From assembly GCF_019649055.1 (NCBI RefSeq), contig NW_026570496.1, positions 1 to 64,000 on the forward strand: 64,000 bases of DNA, in the 5' to 3' direction. Below, in pieces: positions 22,077 through 33,414 of this stretch. A model generated the notes under the pieces. The model searched no databases. It worked only from the letters and a program-made list of their open reading frames with translations, and had not been told where the DNA came from. Made by a program: the position numbers and the translations under genes. Each line of letters starts with the position of its first letter. Positions within the stretch are counted from its first letter, which is position 1. The stretch is from Paramacrobiotus metropolitanus. Taxonomy: Eukaryota; Tardigrada; Eutardigrada; Parachela; Macrobiotidae.

Positions 22077-25000
22077 TTAGAAGGCGTCGGAGAGCGCGTG
22101 GAAGGGGCGCACGGCCAGGTCGACCGGCAAGTGGAAGTCGAAGGGGCTTAAATTGTCCAGCGACTGGCAGGCGTCCTCGAAATCTGCGAAAAATTAGGAT
22201 AAACACTGGCGGTGTGAAATAATGCCGGCAGTGCGTACGGGTCTTCATGGCGTAGCTCCACGGCGTGTAGAAATCCTCCACGAGCGGCTGCGTGCAGTAC
22301 ATCAGGCGCAGCCACGGCGCCAAGGTCTTCTGGCTGCACAATACAAATGCCGCTTTTAACACGCCAATAAATAGGTCTAGATTAAACAGTCGTTTCAATA
22401 CATTAATTTGTTCAGAACAGAAATTCACATGAATAAATCACTTGAGTCAAATTTATTAGGTAATGTCGAAATAAAAAAAAATGCTCTAATAGACAACATA
22501 GTTCAGCAGGTTTTCTCCGCCGATAAATAAATCCACTTCAGTAAAAAATTTCCAATTACTGCATTCAAATAAATAAAAATTAATCAGGTAATTCAACTAA
22601 ACTGATACGGCTAAATGGGCGTAAAAATAAATCAGTCAACTGCAATAAATATGGGTATCCGTAATTCCGTATATTGAATTAAATACATGACTTATTCAAA
22701 ATTCAATTGAAATGCCTCACTTGCATTTAAATCAGTAAATCAAAAATTTAATAAATACGGTTAAATTGAGCGTTTAGCTAAATGAACACATCTACACTTA
22801 ACAGAAAAAATGACTCACTTATGCGTAAAACAGGCTAATTTCAATAAATAAATCAAGTCAGTAAATAGGGTAAATTACCGCAGATAAACAAATAAAATTC
22901 AAAGAAAAACACTGTACTTGAGCGCGCTGCAGACGAAGGCCTTCATGAGGGTGAGGGGAGTGCGCTGCAGTTTGCCGTGGACGTGCAGGATGTCGGCGAT
23001 GCTGGCCAGGAGCGCTTCCGGCTGGTTGATCTGCCGGCTGCCCACGCTGGACAGCTGGAAGCTGTCGGCCAGACGCCGCGTCGCCGACCGGTTGAAATCC
23101 TCGCCTTTCTGTTTAAATAACACCACCGTCTCGCATTTTCCGTCTGATTAAATCCACCCGACCGGCGAAACTGACCTTGTACTGGAAATACTTGAGGATA
23201 AAATCCCAGGCATGCAGTTCCGTGGACTCGGGACGGCGGGAGACGCAGACCAGCCGCGGCACCAGGCTGGTTTCGTTGCTGACCTGTAGATAACGCGCAT
23301 GACATTTACCGGCGATTTATAAAGAAATAATTCAGTCCACTGACGTGTGCCAGTCCGTGCTGCATCAGCGCGCACAACGCCAGCGTCAGGTCTTTGCGGA
23401 TGGCTTTGTGCAGCTGCTCCTCAATCACCTGCTTCTCCGCCTAACAAATTCACACAAATGGGCAAATTCAAAATCAACAATAAAAAATTCAAATTAATAT
23501 TGATTTTACAAAATGCACATTACAATCTAAATGTAATTCACATTAAGCAACTGGCAAAAATCAATTAAAAATGCATACAATTCAGATTATAAATTAAGGA
23601 CGTTCAAATGATAATTGGCAAAAGTGAAATTTAATTTAACGAAATTAAAATTTAAATTAATAAAACTTAAATCAGAATTTTTGGCAAAACTTCTAAAATT
23701 TGTGGTTCATGACAATGTGCATAACCTCTTGCATCGCACGCCCATTACGACGGACTTTCAGTTTGGCGCGCTCCTGAGTTAAATCCAGGACCTGAGAGAT
23801 GGCCAGTTCCAGTGCCGCGCGCGCATCCCTGTAACCACGATTTTCGCTGAATTTATTATTAATTATCTTTAGCTATTCATTATTTGTTAACTATTAATTT
23901 TCTACTTTTATCCTCTTGATTAATATCGCGTTTAAATATTTTCGTAGTTAAAACGAAGGAGAAGGGCGCACTGACGCACCCCCAGTGGTTGCCCTTGGAG
24001 GTGGTCTTCATGACGTTCTTGTGGAAGCGGCGCTGACTCCAACAGGTCCAGTTGCTCCAGGCCATCAGCTCCAGGACGCTGTAGGTGCGGCTGGCCATGC
24101 GCCGCAGTCCGCCCGGCGCGGTGGGGTCATTAAAGGTCACCGTCTTGTTCTTCCGCTCCCGCGCGGCGTCGCCCGGGGTCTCGCGGCGGATGACCGGCCG
24201 CGGCAGGCTGACGGTAGTTAGTGCCGACGGGGGAACTGGCTTCCCGGGACTTCCGGAGGATGACGGCGCTGAATAACGGAAAAATATCTAGATTATCGAC
24301 GACGATGGAGAAATTCCAGGGAAAACCCCACCTTTATGGATGTGCTGGATGTAGCGCTCCAGGTCGTCGACGAAGGTCTGGAGGTTGGTCAGGGTGCGCT
24401 CCTGCGCGAGCTCCTTCTTCCGGTACGGGGAGATTATCTGTCACGACGTATTTAAAATCAATATACGCACGCGGTGAAATTAGTAAGCGGACGCACCGAT
24501 TCGATCGCCTCGTCGACCTTCTGGCGCATCTCCTCCGGGGAGAGATGCTCCAGTCCGTCCAGACTGAGCTTGACGCGCTCCTGCAGGGTGCCGAGGATCA
24601 TGCGCTGCTTCTCCAGAACGGCCAACGACGGCGCATCCGACTGGCCGCTCTGCCAAGAAAAATTAAAAAAACCGCTCAGTATTTTCCGTATCGACATTTT
24701 CATAACTTTACATTTTTTATTTTTTATTTAAGTACTTTAAATTTTAAAATTTTTTTATTTTATCGTTTTCTTAAGCCCATTAATATCTTATTTAATTTCT
24801 ATATTTTTCAAGTGGTGTTATTTAATACTGTAATAATTATTTTCTACACGTTCATATATATTTTTTTATTTAATCCACATTTGTGTAATTTTATTAGACC
24901 CGTTATTAATAATTATTTGTGAGCCGTTCGTACCTCGTAGGCCCACTGCTCGACGTCGGTCAACTGGCGCTGCAGGCGCTGGATGAGCTCCTTGGTCTCC

Positions 25001-26676
25001 ATCGCCTGTTGCTCGTAGTGCTGCGTGTGGTCCTCATCCGTCGTCTGCAATGCAGCGCAAACAATCACACCGCCTTTCTAAATGCAGCGCACCGGCAGTG
25101 ACCAACCTCAATGGAGGCCCGACGCGGCGCCATACCCCGCACATCCGGGCAGCCTTCGAACGCGAACAGCTCCAGTTCTTTAATTAACTTCTGCAAAGTC
25201 ACCCAATAATTATACGGTTGTATATGGTTCTAATTCTACCACATCGTACAAACTACAAAATATATTATGCCGAATTACGAGCGTTTCCTGTTTCATTTGG
25301 ATGTAAAGAATAGAATTATGTATGCCGAATAGCATGCAGTGCCATGCACTTCCGGTGCGGTGTTTGCCTGTTAACTGTGGCATTAGCAATAAATTGTGCA
25401 GCGAATGTACCTCTTTGGCCTGCATGTCGTCGGCGAGGCTGATCTGTTTCAGCCGGAACTGGACCTGGGCGAAGTGCGTGGTCAGCGACATGAGCGAGGA
25501 GTTGAGCATCTCCTGCTCCTGCTCCATCTCCGTCAGCCGCGTCAGGTACTCGCTGTCCGACCTGTACCATACAACACTGCGTTCGAACAATGACATATTT
25601 ATTTTGCATTTTATACAGTCGGACAATATTTACATATCAGATATCGTCACAGTAGTAATTCATTAATTTGTCATCCATTTGCTGGTTATTTTCATACTAG
25701 GTATTTGTGCTATTTCACAGATTATTATTATTTTTATCACTTCATGCCTGGTAACCCGCTACAGAACCAAAATTGTTCAGAACAAAAATTATCCAGATTA
25801 ACAAATTGTTATTAAGCAAATAATTAACTGTTCGGCTTTTCCGCCGCCATTTGATAAATTATTATGTATGTTCAAATACAGAAATTAATTCGCTACTGTT
25901 GCATAAGCGGTCTCTTTCAACAGTAAAATAAGTAAATTAAAATAAACAAAGCAGCTGATTAAAAATCAATATTTCTATAAAACATAAATTTACCGATGTT
26001 GAACTAACTAAATTTACTGAAATAAAATTAATCCTATATTAACGAAATGAAAGTAAAATCATTTTTAAAAAATCAGATTTACTGAAATAAAATCCAAACA
26101 AATAATTACAACAAGATAGAGCCATAAATCTTTTAAAATAAAATCACAAAGTAAAATCTTCTCAACTGGCAGAAGCGAGAAAAAATGGCAAACCGTACAG
26201 GACGTAAATTTTACGTATCAGTTTCTAGTTGGTAAGTACCTGACGTCTAAATCGGCCAACGAGCAGACATCCTGCTCCTGCTCGAACACCATCAGATTCC
26301 CCCTCTCCGACGACGCGGACAGCGAGCGGTCCAGACTGGCCGTGTGCGACAGCGGCTGGGGATGCTCCTCCGCGTAGTCCACCAGTTCGGTTGATCCGCG
26401 ACTGCCCGGCCAGCGCCAGGTTGCGCCCGTCCCCGATCCCTCCGACAGCGGCGCCGAGTCGGGCGCCGAGCGACTCAGGCTCTCCGTCTCCGCCAGCCAC
26501 TCCGCGCCGCTGCATGGGATAGAGCGCGCGACCGGGCTCGTCCCGCTGCAGCTGTCGGGGGTGGGACGTGTCGCGGCGGAGGAGGGCGGGGAGGGGCAGG
26601 AGGCGAAGTCAAAATGGCTGCTGGCCAGCGTGAAGTCAGCCCAGCCCTGCTCGTCGGACGCGGACTCCTCCATCAT
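22077..26676 (-). CDS. RUNDC1: RUN domain-containing protein 1 homologue
   Basis: Thirteen coding exons on -: 26676-26240, 25561-25411, 25190-25107, 25044-24934, 24649-24497, 24437-24332, 24268-23980, 23828-about 23726, 23440-23345, 23283-23176, 23108-22918, 22333-about 22239 and 22183-22077. Phases join. The start is MMEESASDEQGWADFTLASS; the ATG at 26676 or 26673 follows an upstream frame lacking a Met. Coiled-coil region: NSSLMSLTTHFAQVQFRLKQ, then LIKELELFAFEGCPDVRG and LEKQRMILGTLQERVKLSLD. C-terminal RUN domain: LVCVSRRPESTELHAWDFIL to FVCSALN|QKTLAPWLRLMY, then PWSYAMKT and LPVDLAVRPFHALSDAF. These blocks are diagnostic of RUNDC1, a poorly characterised coiled-coil/RUN protein; RUN domains bind small GTPases. 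The donor of the 23.8 kb exon (GTTATG or GTCCGT) is uncertain. The large introns at 22.4-22.9 and 25.6-26.2 kb are AT-rich. Confidence 0.88.
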
Positions 26677-26999
26677 CTTCCTGATCACACGGTGATGGAT
26701 AATTTCCACCCAGTTATCACGCTAATAATTCCCAAATTAATGAGTCCAACTGGAGACGAGAGAAAGAGTGGAGAAATCACAGTTGCTTGTGGACTGCAGA
26801 CGCGGAAGAACCTGCACGTTGATTCAGACTGCAAACATGTCAGAACACGAATGACAGCTGGGCAGCTGATTGGTCTGACCAACCGAGAACTCGATCACTC
26901 GCGCTTTCACTGTTTATTCCACTGACCAACCGGGAATTTATCGCTTGCGCTTTCTCGTATACGCAGATTGTTTATCCCACTTCCATAAAAAACCCCGAT

Positions 27000-27370
27000 T
27001 CAGTATGTAATTAAACCACGTCCCGGAATTTTTCCCTTAAGAATATAAAGAGCAACAGCAAGGTGAAAATATCCACGAGCAAGAAGGCGATAGAAATGGA
27101 GTCGATCAAGTGCTGTACAGTTACTAGTACAGTATCGTAGACAAGAGCGGAAGTGCAACGCGATTGTTTTGTGATGGTAATACCTGGAATCAGTTGCGCC
27201 GATCCGCGCCAGCTGTTAATCAAGAAAATCACTACCTGCAGCACGCCGATAGATGACCTCAGCTGGCAGGGATAAAGCGCACATATGGTGCTGACGAGTG
27301 GAGTGTGATAAATCCAGCATAATCACCGCCGACAAAACCACGGCGTTTCTCAATGCGGATGAATTCAGCT
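27000..27370 (-). CDS. Possible exons of a small membrane protein
   Basis: On the minus strand, after an acceptor-like TTACTTAG (about 27370), it reads LNSSALRNAVVLSAVIMLDL SHSTRQ. Further on comes VVIFLINSWRGSAQLIP, and near 27110-27012 HLIDSISIAFLLVDIFTLLL LFIFLREKF ending at TAA. Hydrophobic stretches suggest two or three membrane segments. I could not join the pieces in a single consistent phase, so the model is tentative and the family unknown. It lies just upstream of RUNDC1 on the same strand. Confidence 0.28.
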
Positions 27371-27739
27371 AAGTAATCCGGTACGGAATGCGATTCTGAC
27401 GGAATGCACTGTAATTTGTGCCAGTGGGCTCATTCTGTCCGCTGACGCCTGCTAGAAAATCGATACGCCTGTGGAACGGCGGCAGCGCATCCCGGGCGTG
27501 TCCGGCAGACAGAAAATCGATCAAATGTGCAATGCGTCATTTCTTTGATGGGTGCGTCGTACTAATTCAACAAACGCCGTCCTCGCAACATAGCATTTTT
27601 TATTTCCTTTTTCTTTGCCAGTTTTTCATTTAATGTTCTACATTACAATTTTTTCAATATATTTTTTATTGCTTACTTATTTTCAAGATTATTTGCATTT
27701 TATTTTTATTATTTTAGCATTCGCTTATTTCCTTCGTTC

Positions 27740-28030
27740 AATTGTTTGTTTTTTTTTTCGTAAGTTACAGTATAAGTAAAACTGTAATCACAATAAGCGC
27801 AACACAATCGTGTAAATCACAGAAAAATAAACCGGCAAAAAAAGCGCTGTAGTGGAAGGACTGACTGTTATGTCGCAGTATAAACATGAACAAGGTACTT
27901 TCATTTATCTGAATATTTCAGTGATATTGATTGCTGTACTTTTCCCCGTGTAACATTCACTTCCGGTTCCCGCCGGCGGCTTCCACTGTCAGACGACGCC
28001 GGCCGCCGCGCAGTCTGGCAGTGGAGTTGG
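27740..28030 (-). pseudogene. Duplicated fragment of the FBXW9-like gene 3' region
   Basis: 27953-28015 matches 43514-43580 (CACTTCCGGTTCCCGCCGGC and GACG/CGGCCG pieces). That block in the real gene is the end of its penultimate exon plus its splice donor. 27790-27845 also matches the AT-rich DNA at 43212-43270 (ATCACAAT..ACGCAA, AAATCACA, AACCGGYAAAAAAA), beyond the last exon. The last exon itself is not recognisable here. It is a diverged, non-functional duplicate about 15 kb from its source. Confidence 0.6.
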
Positions 28031-28771
28031 CTTACGACTGGCCGCTCATTTTTGACTCTGCCGCACAGGTGTACAATTGTGTACTCACGTATGTATTCTG
28101 CACGTTGTCGAACTCGCATTGTCGAACTGGCAATCAGTACGGGCATTATGCGTAAGTAATAATATAATCTCATTTCATTTAATTTCTACTGTATGTTGCT
28201 TGTCCCATATAGTATCTGTCGGTGGCTAAGTTGATGCCGTAAATGAAATGATGAAAGTGTAAACGGACCACCATCAATAATTATTTCAAGGAAAACAGAC
28301 AAAGACCGACAATCCTAAGAAACCTAAGAAAATCTAAGAAAAACAGAGAAGCGTGAGAGGCCAAGATGTACGGTGGACTAAGTGTCAGGTGGCCGAAGTG
28401 GCAGTGTACCAGCAGTCTAGGGTGAACGTCGCATTTCCTAATACATGACAGTAAGGTCAAAGGTCAACATCATCCCACGGATCAGCTCACCAGCATAGCC
28501 ACAACCGCAACAGCCTCTTACTGTAACCGTTGCGAGCTGACACGGGGCATTGATATTGAGCCCAGAAATGTACGTTGCTTACAAAACTGCAGTTGTACTC
28601 TGTATTCGCATACACAAGACAGTAGCTGCTATCGCGGATTACAGTATTGGGGTTTAATGTGTGCAAGATACAAATGCAATCAACGGCGTGGTAGGACGAA
28701 CAGCAGCGAGAACGTTTCTCTAAGCTCCTCAACGGTCAGACTTGATTAAGTAGCTGGAAATGTAGCAGGCC
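28031..28771. other. Spacer downstream of copy D
   Basis: No gene was recognised. Confidence 0.4.
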
Positions 28772-31700
28772 TCACAGTGAGCCAGTGACGCGGTGGCGCG
28801 CCAGTGCTAAGAGAACATACACCGTCAACTTGCAATAGGTCCGCACTGGCACCTGGTAAAGCTGCTGGAGCTGAGCCTCGTCCTCCTGCGGCACGAAGTC
28901 GATGGACGTCCAGGTCCAGGAGTGGGGATCCTTGGGTTCAGTGCTAGGCAAACAACAAGCTAAACAGCTGCCCATCGCTATCGTAAAAAAAAAGACAAAT
29001 TAAAAGAAACAAATATAAAGACTTACTAGTGCAGCAGTAAGCGGAGGAACTGGGCGTAGAACGGACTGAGTGTGGCCCAGCTGGCCAGCATGGACGCCAC
29101 GCAGTCCCGCATGTCGGCCGACACATCCGGCACCGCGGCCTCCATGGCGGCCCGCATGGTACTGAAGTGGACCGTGTCCGTCCGGGCGCCGTCAAAGCGC
29201 ACCAACGGCAGCGCCAGCGGCACCCGGGGCGGTCGGTCGTGCGGCACCAGGGGAAAACCCCCCCAGAAATCGTTCATGACGTAGTCAACCAGGACCAGTT
29301 GATGGCAGACGTCGAGCAGCGGCGATAAGCAGCGCATGGGCCGGAAATAATAGCAGCGAAATTCCCAGTTGGTGATGCATTGATGTAGCACGATGCGCTG
29401 CAGTTTCCCGCTCGGTGGGGAATGGACAGCGCGTGTTACGAAGCCGATCACACTAACATCCCTCTCCGCGCTCCCCGGGCGGCGGTCGAAGCAGTGGGTG
29501 GCGCGCAGACCCGGCCGCCAGCGGGTGACGGCCAGGGTTCGCACCGCCGGCCGCAGTGTGTGGCGCAAGAGCACGGCGAGACGGTACATGTCGTCGTAGT
29601 GGTTAACGCTGGCCACGTGCCGGCTCTGGTCCAGGATGATGGCCGCCGGGCTGAAGTGCGTCCACACCGCCTCCCACACCGGGCTGGCTCTACAAGGATG
29701 CGTATGCAGCAGCAGCTGAACAAATAGCGTGCTTTTTAAGGTTATCCCTTTTTCGGCTTTTACCGTTCGCGAATGTAGAGCAACCAAAGTTAAACCGTCT
29801 AACGGCATTTTTGCAAATTTTAAAAAAATTTACACTTTAGTGTTATTCATATGAAAACATGGGGAAACTCTGGTTCGGTGTAAATACGAACGCCAAAATC
29901 ATATGCGTAGTGCGTTTACCTGTAAAATCAGAAAAAAATTGGTACTGTAGCCGCCCACACAAGTTAGACCACAGAGTCGGTATACGGGAAAAAAGCGCAG
30001 CAAATATACCAACTCTAACCGGGCAAAATGCACGGTTTTTTGACTACGTTCTCAGACGTTCTAATAAGTTTTAAATTCACAATTTGACTGAAGAGACTGT
30101 GTTTTCTAGCATTAAACTTAAAGGAAGCAAAAACATTTAGATCTTTGATCATTTGGTTGATAAACCAGATTTGTTGTGGTTTTTGGGGTGCCCCTGGCAG
30201 GGTAGGGGTGATTTAGCGTTGCACCAAGGAGCGTTACTCTGTACGGGGATGATTATTGCGAGATGCAGAGCGGAATAACTCCAGGAAAATAATAAGGAAT
30301 AACGAAGAAGTCGTGATTTCAAATTCAATCATTCAGTTTTCCAAGAAAAAATGATCGCTGACAATCAAATGGTTGCTTGGTACGGCAGCCGTGCATTTTG
30401 CCCGGTTAGAGTAGGTATATTTGCTGCGCTTTTTTCCCGTATACCGACTCTGTGGTCTAACTTGTGCGGGCGGCTACAGTACATGATGAGATTTTTGGTT
30501 CACTGAATGCATTTAAATATTTCGGAATATTATTTTTCCACATATCACCAACCGGATGTTGCGAGCGCAAACGGTTTCGGCGCAATTCATACCTCTATAC
30601 AAATCTCATCTGGCTAGAGAATGTCATGGAACAGGGTAAAAAAAGTGTCCGAGACTGCTCGAAAGCGCGAAAGCGGAACCTCCCTTCAATTTACAGGAAT
30701 ATAATGCGGCACACTTCCCTTAGATGTATACAATTAACCTTACAGCGATGCTCCTAGCTTACCTCCGAAGTGCAGCTTGGCTGCAGACATCCACACAATC
30801 CAGCACATCCCGGAGTATTTCTCCCGGCAGATCGGTGATGCATGGTTGCGTGTCCTGGCCGATATCTGCAACACATAATGCTGCATTAACAGTACTCTCA
30901 GTAGCGACAACATAACATTTATTCGTAACTTTCGAATTAAATCTTCACACGACTATGAGTTTCGAAACAAATTGCACACAAACGCAAATCTCCCAAAAGC
31001 ATAACATTGCAGGCAGTGTTTGTTCTGCAAACATAAACAGCGTGTGTCGTAACAAGTGACTACTACTACTCGTACATATGGTCGTTTAAGTGAAACACCC
31101 GAAATATCATTTTCCACAAACCGATTTTCTTTCGGATTTTTTCCTCATCCGATTAAACCGAACGTACCCTTTACAGAGTACTTGAAATTTTTAAAAATGC
31201 TTGAACCATTTTTTGCAAATGCGTCGTAAAGAAATCGGTGACGAAAGCGTTTTAGCCACGCCACCACTGCCACTGCACTACGCTCAAATAACTGCTGCCA
31301 CCGCTCATGTGCGGCTGCTAATTCAGTTCAAGTAAATTTATGTTCAACTGAATTTCTTCCTTCGCTTCTTTGAAGTTGGTGTCTTTAAGCTGAATGTTTC
31401 TTTATTCACCTGTGGTACAACGTAATATTAGATGATCAAAAAAACATCACAATTTTACAACATTAAAACTTCGTTTAATTTTTCTGCTCCTTCCATTGTT
31501 CCCAAAACTGAGGCCGTGTTCCCCCGCTGTATCGTCAACGACAATCTTTGACGTAGAAGCTGAATTAGATTTAGTCTAAATAAACTTCTTCTCCGGCGAC
31601 GGTACAGCCGCCCATGTATGGCGGTGGTTGCAATTATTATAGCGTAGTGCAGTGGCAATTATGGCGTGGCTAAAAAGCTTTCGTCACCGAATTCTTTACG

Positions 31701-32772
31701 ACGTATTTGCAAGAAAACGGTTCAAGCTTTTTTAAAAATTTCAGGTACTCTGTAAAGAGTACGTCCTGTTTAACCGAATGAGGAAAAAATCCGAAAGAAC
31801 ATCGGTTTGTGGAAAATGATATTTCAAGTGTTTTACTTAAGCGACCATCGCCCATTCACTTATCATAGTGTTTCACTTAAACGACCATACGAGTAGTGAT
31901 CGTGAGTAGTCTATAGTATGGCCCTAAATAAGAATACCTCTTGGCCGCAGCCAGTTGTTGTCGGCCTCTATGGGTAGGACAACCGCCAGTGCGCCGCACT
32001 CAAAGCATCGCTGAACACAGTCAGCCAAAACTTGCTCCGTCCAGTGATACCGGTCATCCAGCCGTTCCTCGTATTCCCAGCAGACGAATAATGCGCTGTT
32101 CCTCTCCAGACGGAAAAAGAAGCGTTCAGAGTAGCCATTGCCCGAGTTAAGACACCAGTCGCCAGTGCGCTGTAAATCGCGGCGTGCACGTCTGATTTCG
32201 TAGTACACACGGTTCTCGTCGACGGCGTTAACGCGGTCGGCATGGGCCGCCGGCACGGGCAGCGGCACCCGGTACCGTACGTAGGCGCCGTCTCGGCGGG
32301 AGGCCCCGCCCAGCGTACGCACTGGCTGATCAAGCAGCAACTGTAACACATGGATCAAGTGCCGCGAGCGGCCGACACTGGTCTCCACGTGCCATAGAGC
32401 GCCCGGATGGGCGCTGACAGCGGTGCGATCCACCACGATCGCCGCTTCCCACACCAGCGGCTCGTGGCGGTTGGCGCGCAGCGCAACGTGGACGCGATCA
32501 CCGCAGCCAGCATGCCACAACGGGTGCTCGTACAGCCGGTGCGCGGCAATCCAGCGCGCTGGCAGTGTGTCGCAGTGGAAGCTGATGTACAGCTCGTCGC
32601 CCGCATCCGACACGTCCTCCACGAAGCCCACACACCACACGTCCTCATGCTGTGGATGCTGCAGTACAACGGTGTTGGCGCGGGCCACACTGCGGCCCAG
32701 TCGACGGCATTCGGGAGGCGGATCGTCCCGGTGGTGCAGATGCCGGCAGGGGGCGGCCGTGGCGGCGTCCAT
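28772..32772 (-). CDS. Tudor-like/F-box family protein, copy D (diverged)
   Basis: Four exons on -: 32772-31938, 30865-30763, 29689-29027 and 28943-28772. They sum to 1773 nt (590 aa) with perfectly matching phases. Exon 1 holds CRRLGRSVARANTVVLQHPQ and WCVGFVEDVSD..DELYISFHC, the Tudor-like region. The 103-nt exon 2, absent as a separate exon in A-C, carries the first half of the F-box, DLPGEILRDVLDCVDVC..AALR, which joins exon 3 as R|ASPVWEAVW. Exon 3 shows VRTLAVTRWRPG, LQRIVLHQC and LVLVDYVMND. Exon 4 (TEPKDPHSWTW...) aligns only at its start with exon 3 of A-C. The gene is more diverged than the other three but has no break, although two inverted-repeat elements sit in its introns. Predicted SCF adaptor, by inference. 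Confidence 0.85.
29942..30482. mobile_element. 541-bp MITE with about 95-bp near-identical terminal inverted repeats
   Basis: Both ends read inward GTACTGTAGCCGCCC.CACAA and continue through GTTAGACCACAGAGTCGG to CGGGCAAAATGCACGG, with only about two mismatches in some 95 bp. The likely target is TA or GTAC. It lies in intron 2 of F-box copy D. No transposase is present. The similarity of the arms suggests recent movement. Confidence 0.82.
31063..31903. mobile_element. Foldback element with about 260-bp arms
   Basis: Left arm 31063-31320 and right arm 31603-31903 are inverted copies: ACTACTCGTA..TGGTCG..., CCGATTTTCTTTCGGATTTT, GTACTTGAAATTTTTAAAAA, then TTAGCCACGCCACCACTGCC. Identity by eye is about 80-85 %, and the right arm has an extra 40 bp. 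The loop holds the tail of a reverse transcriptase. It lies within intron 1 of F-box copy D. Confidence 0.78.
31465..31600 (-). pseudogene. Reverse-transcriptase tail in the foldback loop
   Basis: The minus strand reads FRLNLIQLLRQRLSLTIQRG then NTASVLGTMEGAEKLNEVLM and a stop. This is the same C-terminal motif (QRLS..IQRGN..SVLGT) seen in the fossils at 1.4 and 14.6 kb. Only the last about 45 residues remain. Confidence 0.6.
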
Positions 32773-33183
32773 TCCCGCGGCACCGTGGATGTTAGTCGGA
32801 CCTAGACCGGGTGTCCATAGCTAGAAGACCCTCATTCCGCTCTCCCTTTCCATTAAAAGAGTTGTAGTACAAGCCTGTCCGGATGATAAGCACGATAGAG
32901 AACAGCGAAAAATGTAAATTCATGGGTTACGCCAAACAACATGCTACGTCCCGCCACGCCTTTTATACACATTACATGCGTTTGGCTGGCTGGTGGTTTG
33001 GTGCATGCCATATATTTTATTGAGTATAATGTAGTCTAGCTGAACCTGCCTGCTCAACTCTGCCTCTCTGTCTGTTCAGCTAGACTACGGTATAATCGTA
33101 ATTGCCTGGCGAAAGGTGGCTAGAAAACGGTCGGTGCAGTAAGGGGCAATCTGACTGCGGAAGCCATTTACGCACTGTGGTAA
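32773..33183. promoter_or_regulatory. Upstream region of copy D with a 15-bp hairpin
   Basis: It probably contains the promoter and 5' UTR of copy D (-). Perfect arms GTAGTCTAGCTGAAC (33031-33045) and GTTCAGCTAGACTAC (33074-33088) enclose 28 nt. Confidence 0.5.
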
Positions 33184-33414
33184 GGGGGGATCCATAAATT
33201 ACGTACGCAGCGAACCAGGGAGGGACGGGTCAGAAAAACGTGACAAACTGTGACGGCCCCGGCGAACCCAGGGGGGAGGGGGTGGTCAGCTCCATGTATT
33301 ACGACTGAGCGAACCAGGGGGGAGGGGTCAAGCAGACGTGACGGACCGCTACGAAGGGGGAGGGAGGGGTGAAAAAACCGTGGTTTTCTGCGTACGTAAT
33401 TTATGGATGCCCCC
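33184..33414. mobile_element. 231-bp MITE with G-rich internal repeats
   Basis: The ends are GGGGGGATCCATAAATTACG TACGCAG and its inverse CTGCGTACGTAATTTATGG ATGCCCC. Inside, three imperfect GCGAACC(C)AGGGGGGAGGG units alternate with GTGACGGACC/GTGACAAAC words. Elements with CCATAAATTACGT termini and such G-rich cores are common in invertebrate genomes. Confidence 0.78.

Noticed and set aside
29757-29808. Extra exon of copy D starting MPLDGLTLVALHSRT
   Set aside because: It looks F-box-like, but the donor phase does not fit and there is no AG acceptor. The 30.8 kb exon fits perfectly instead.
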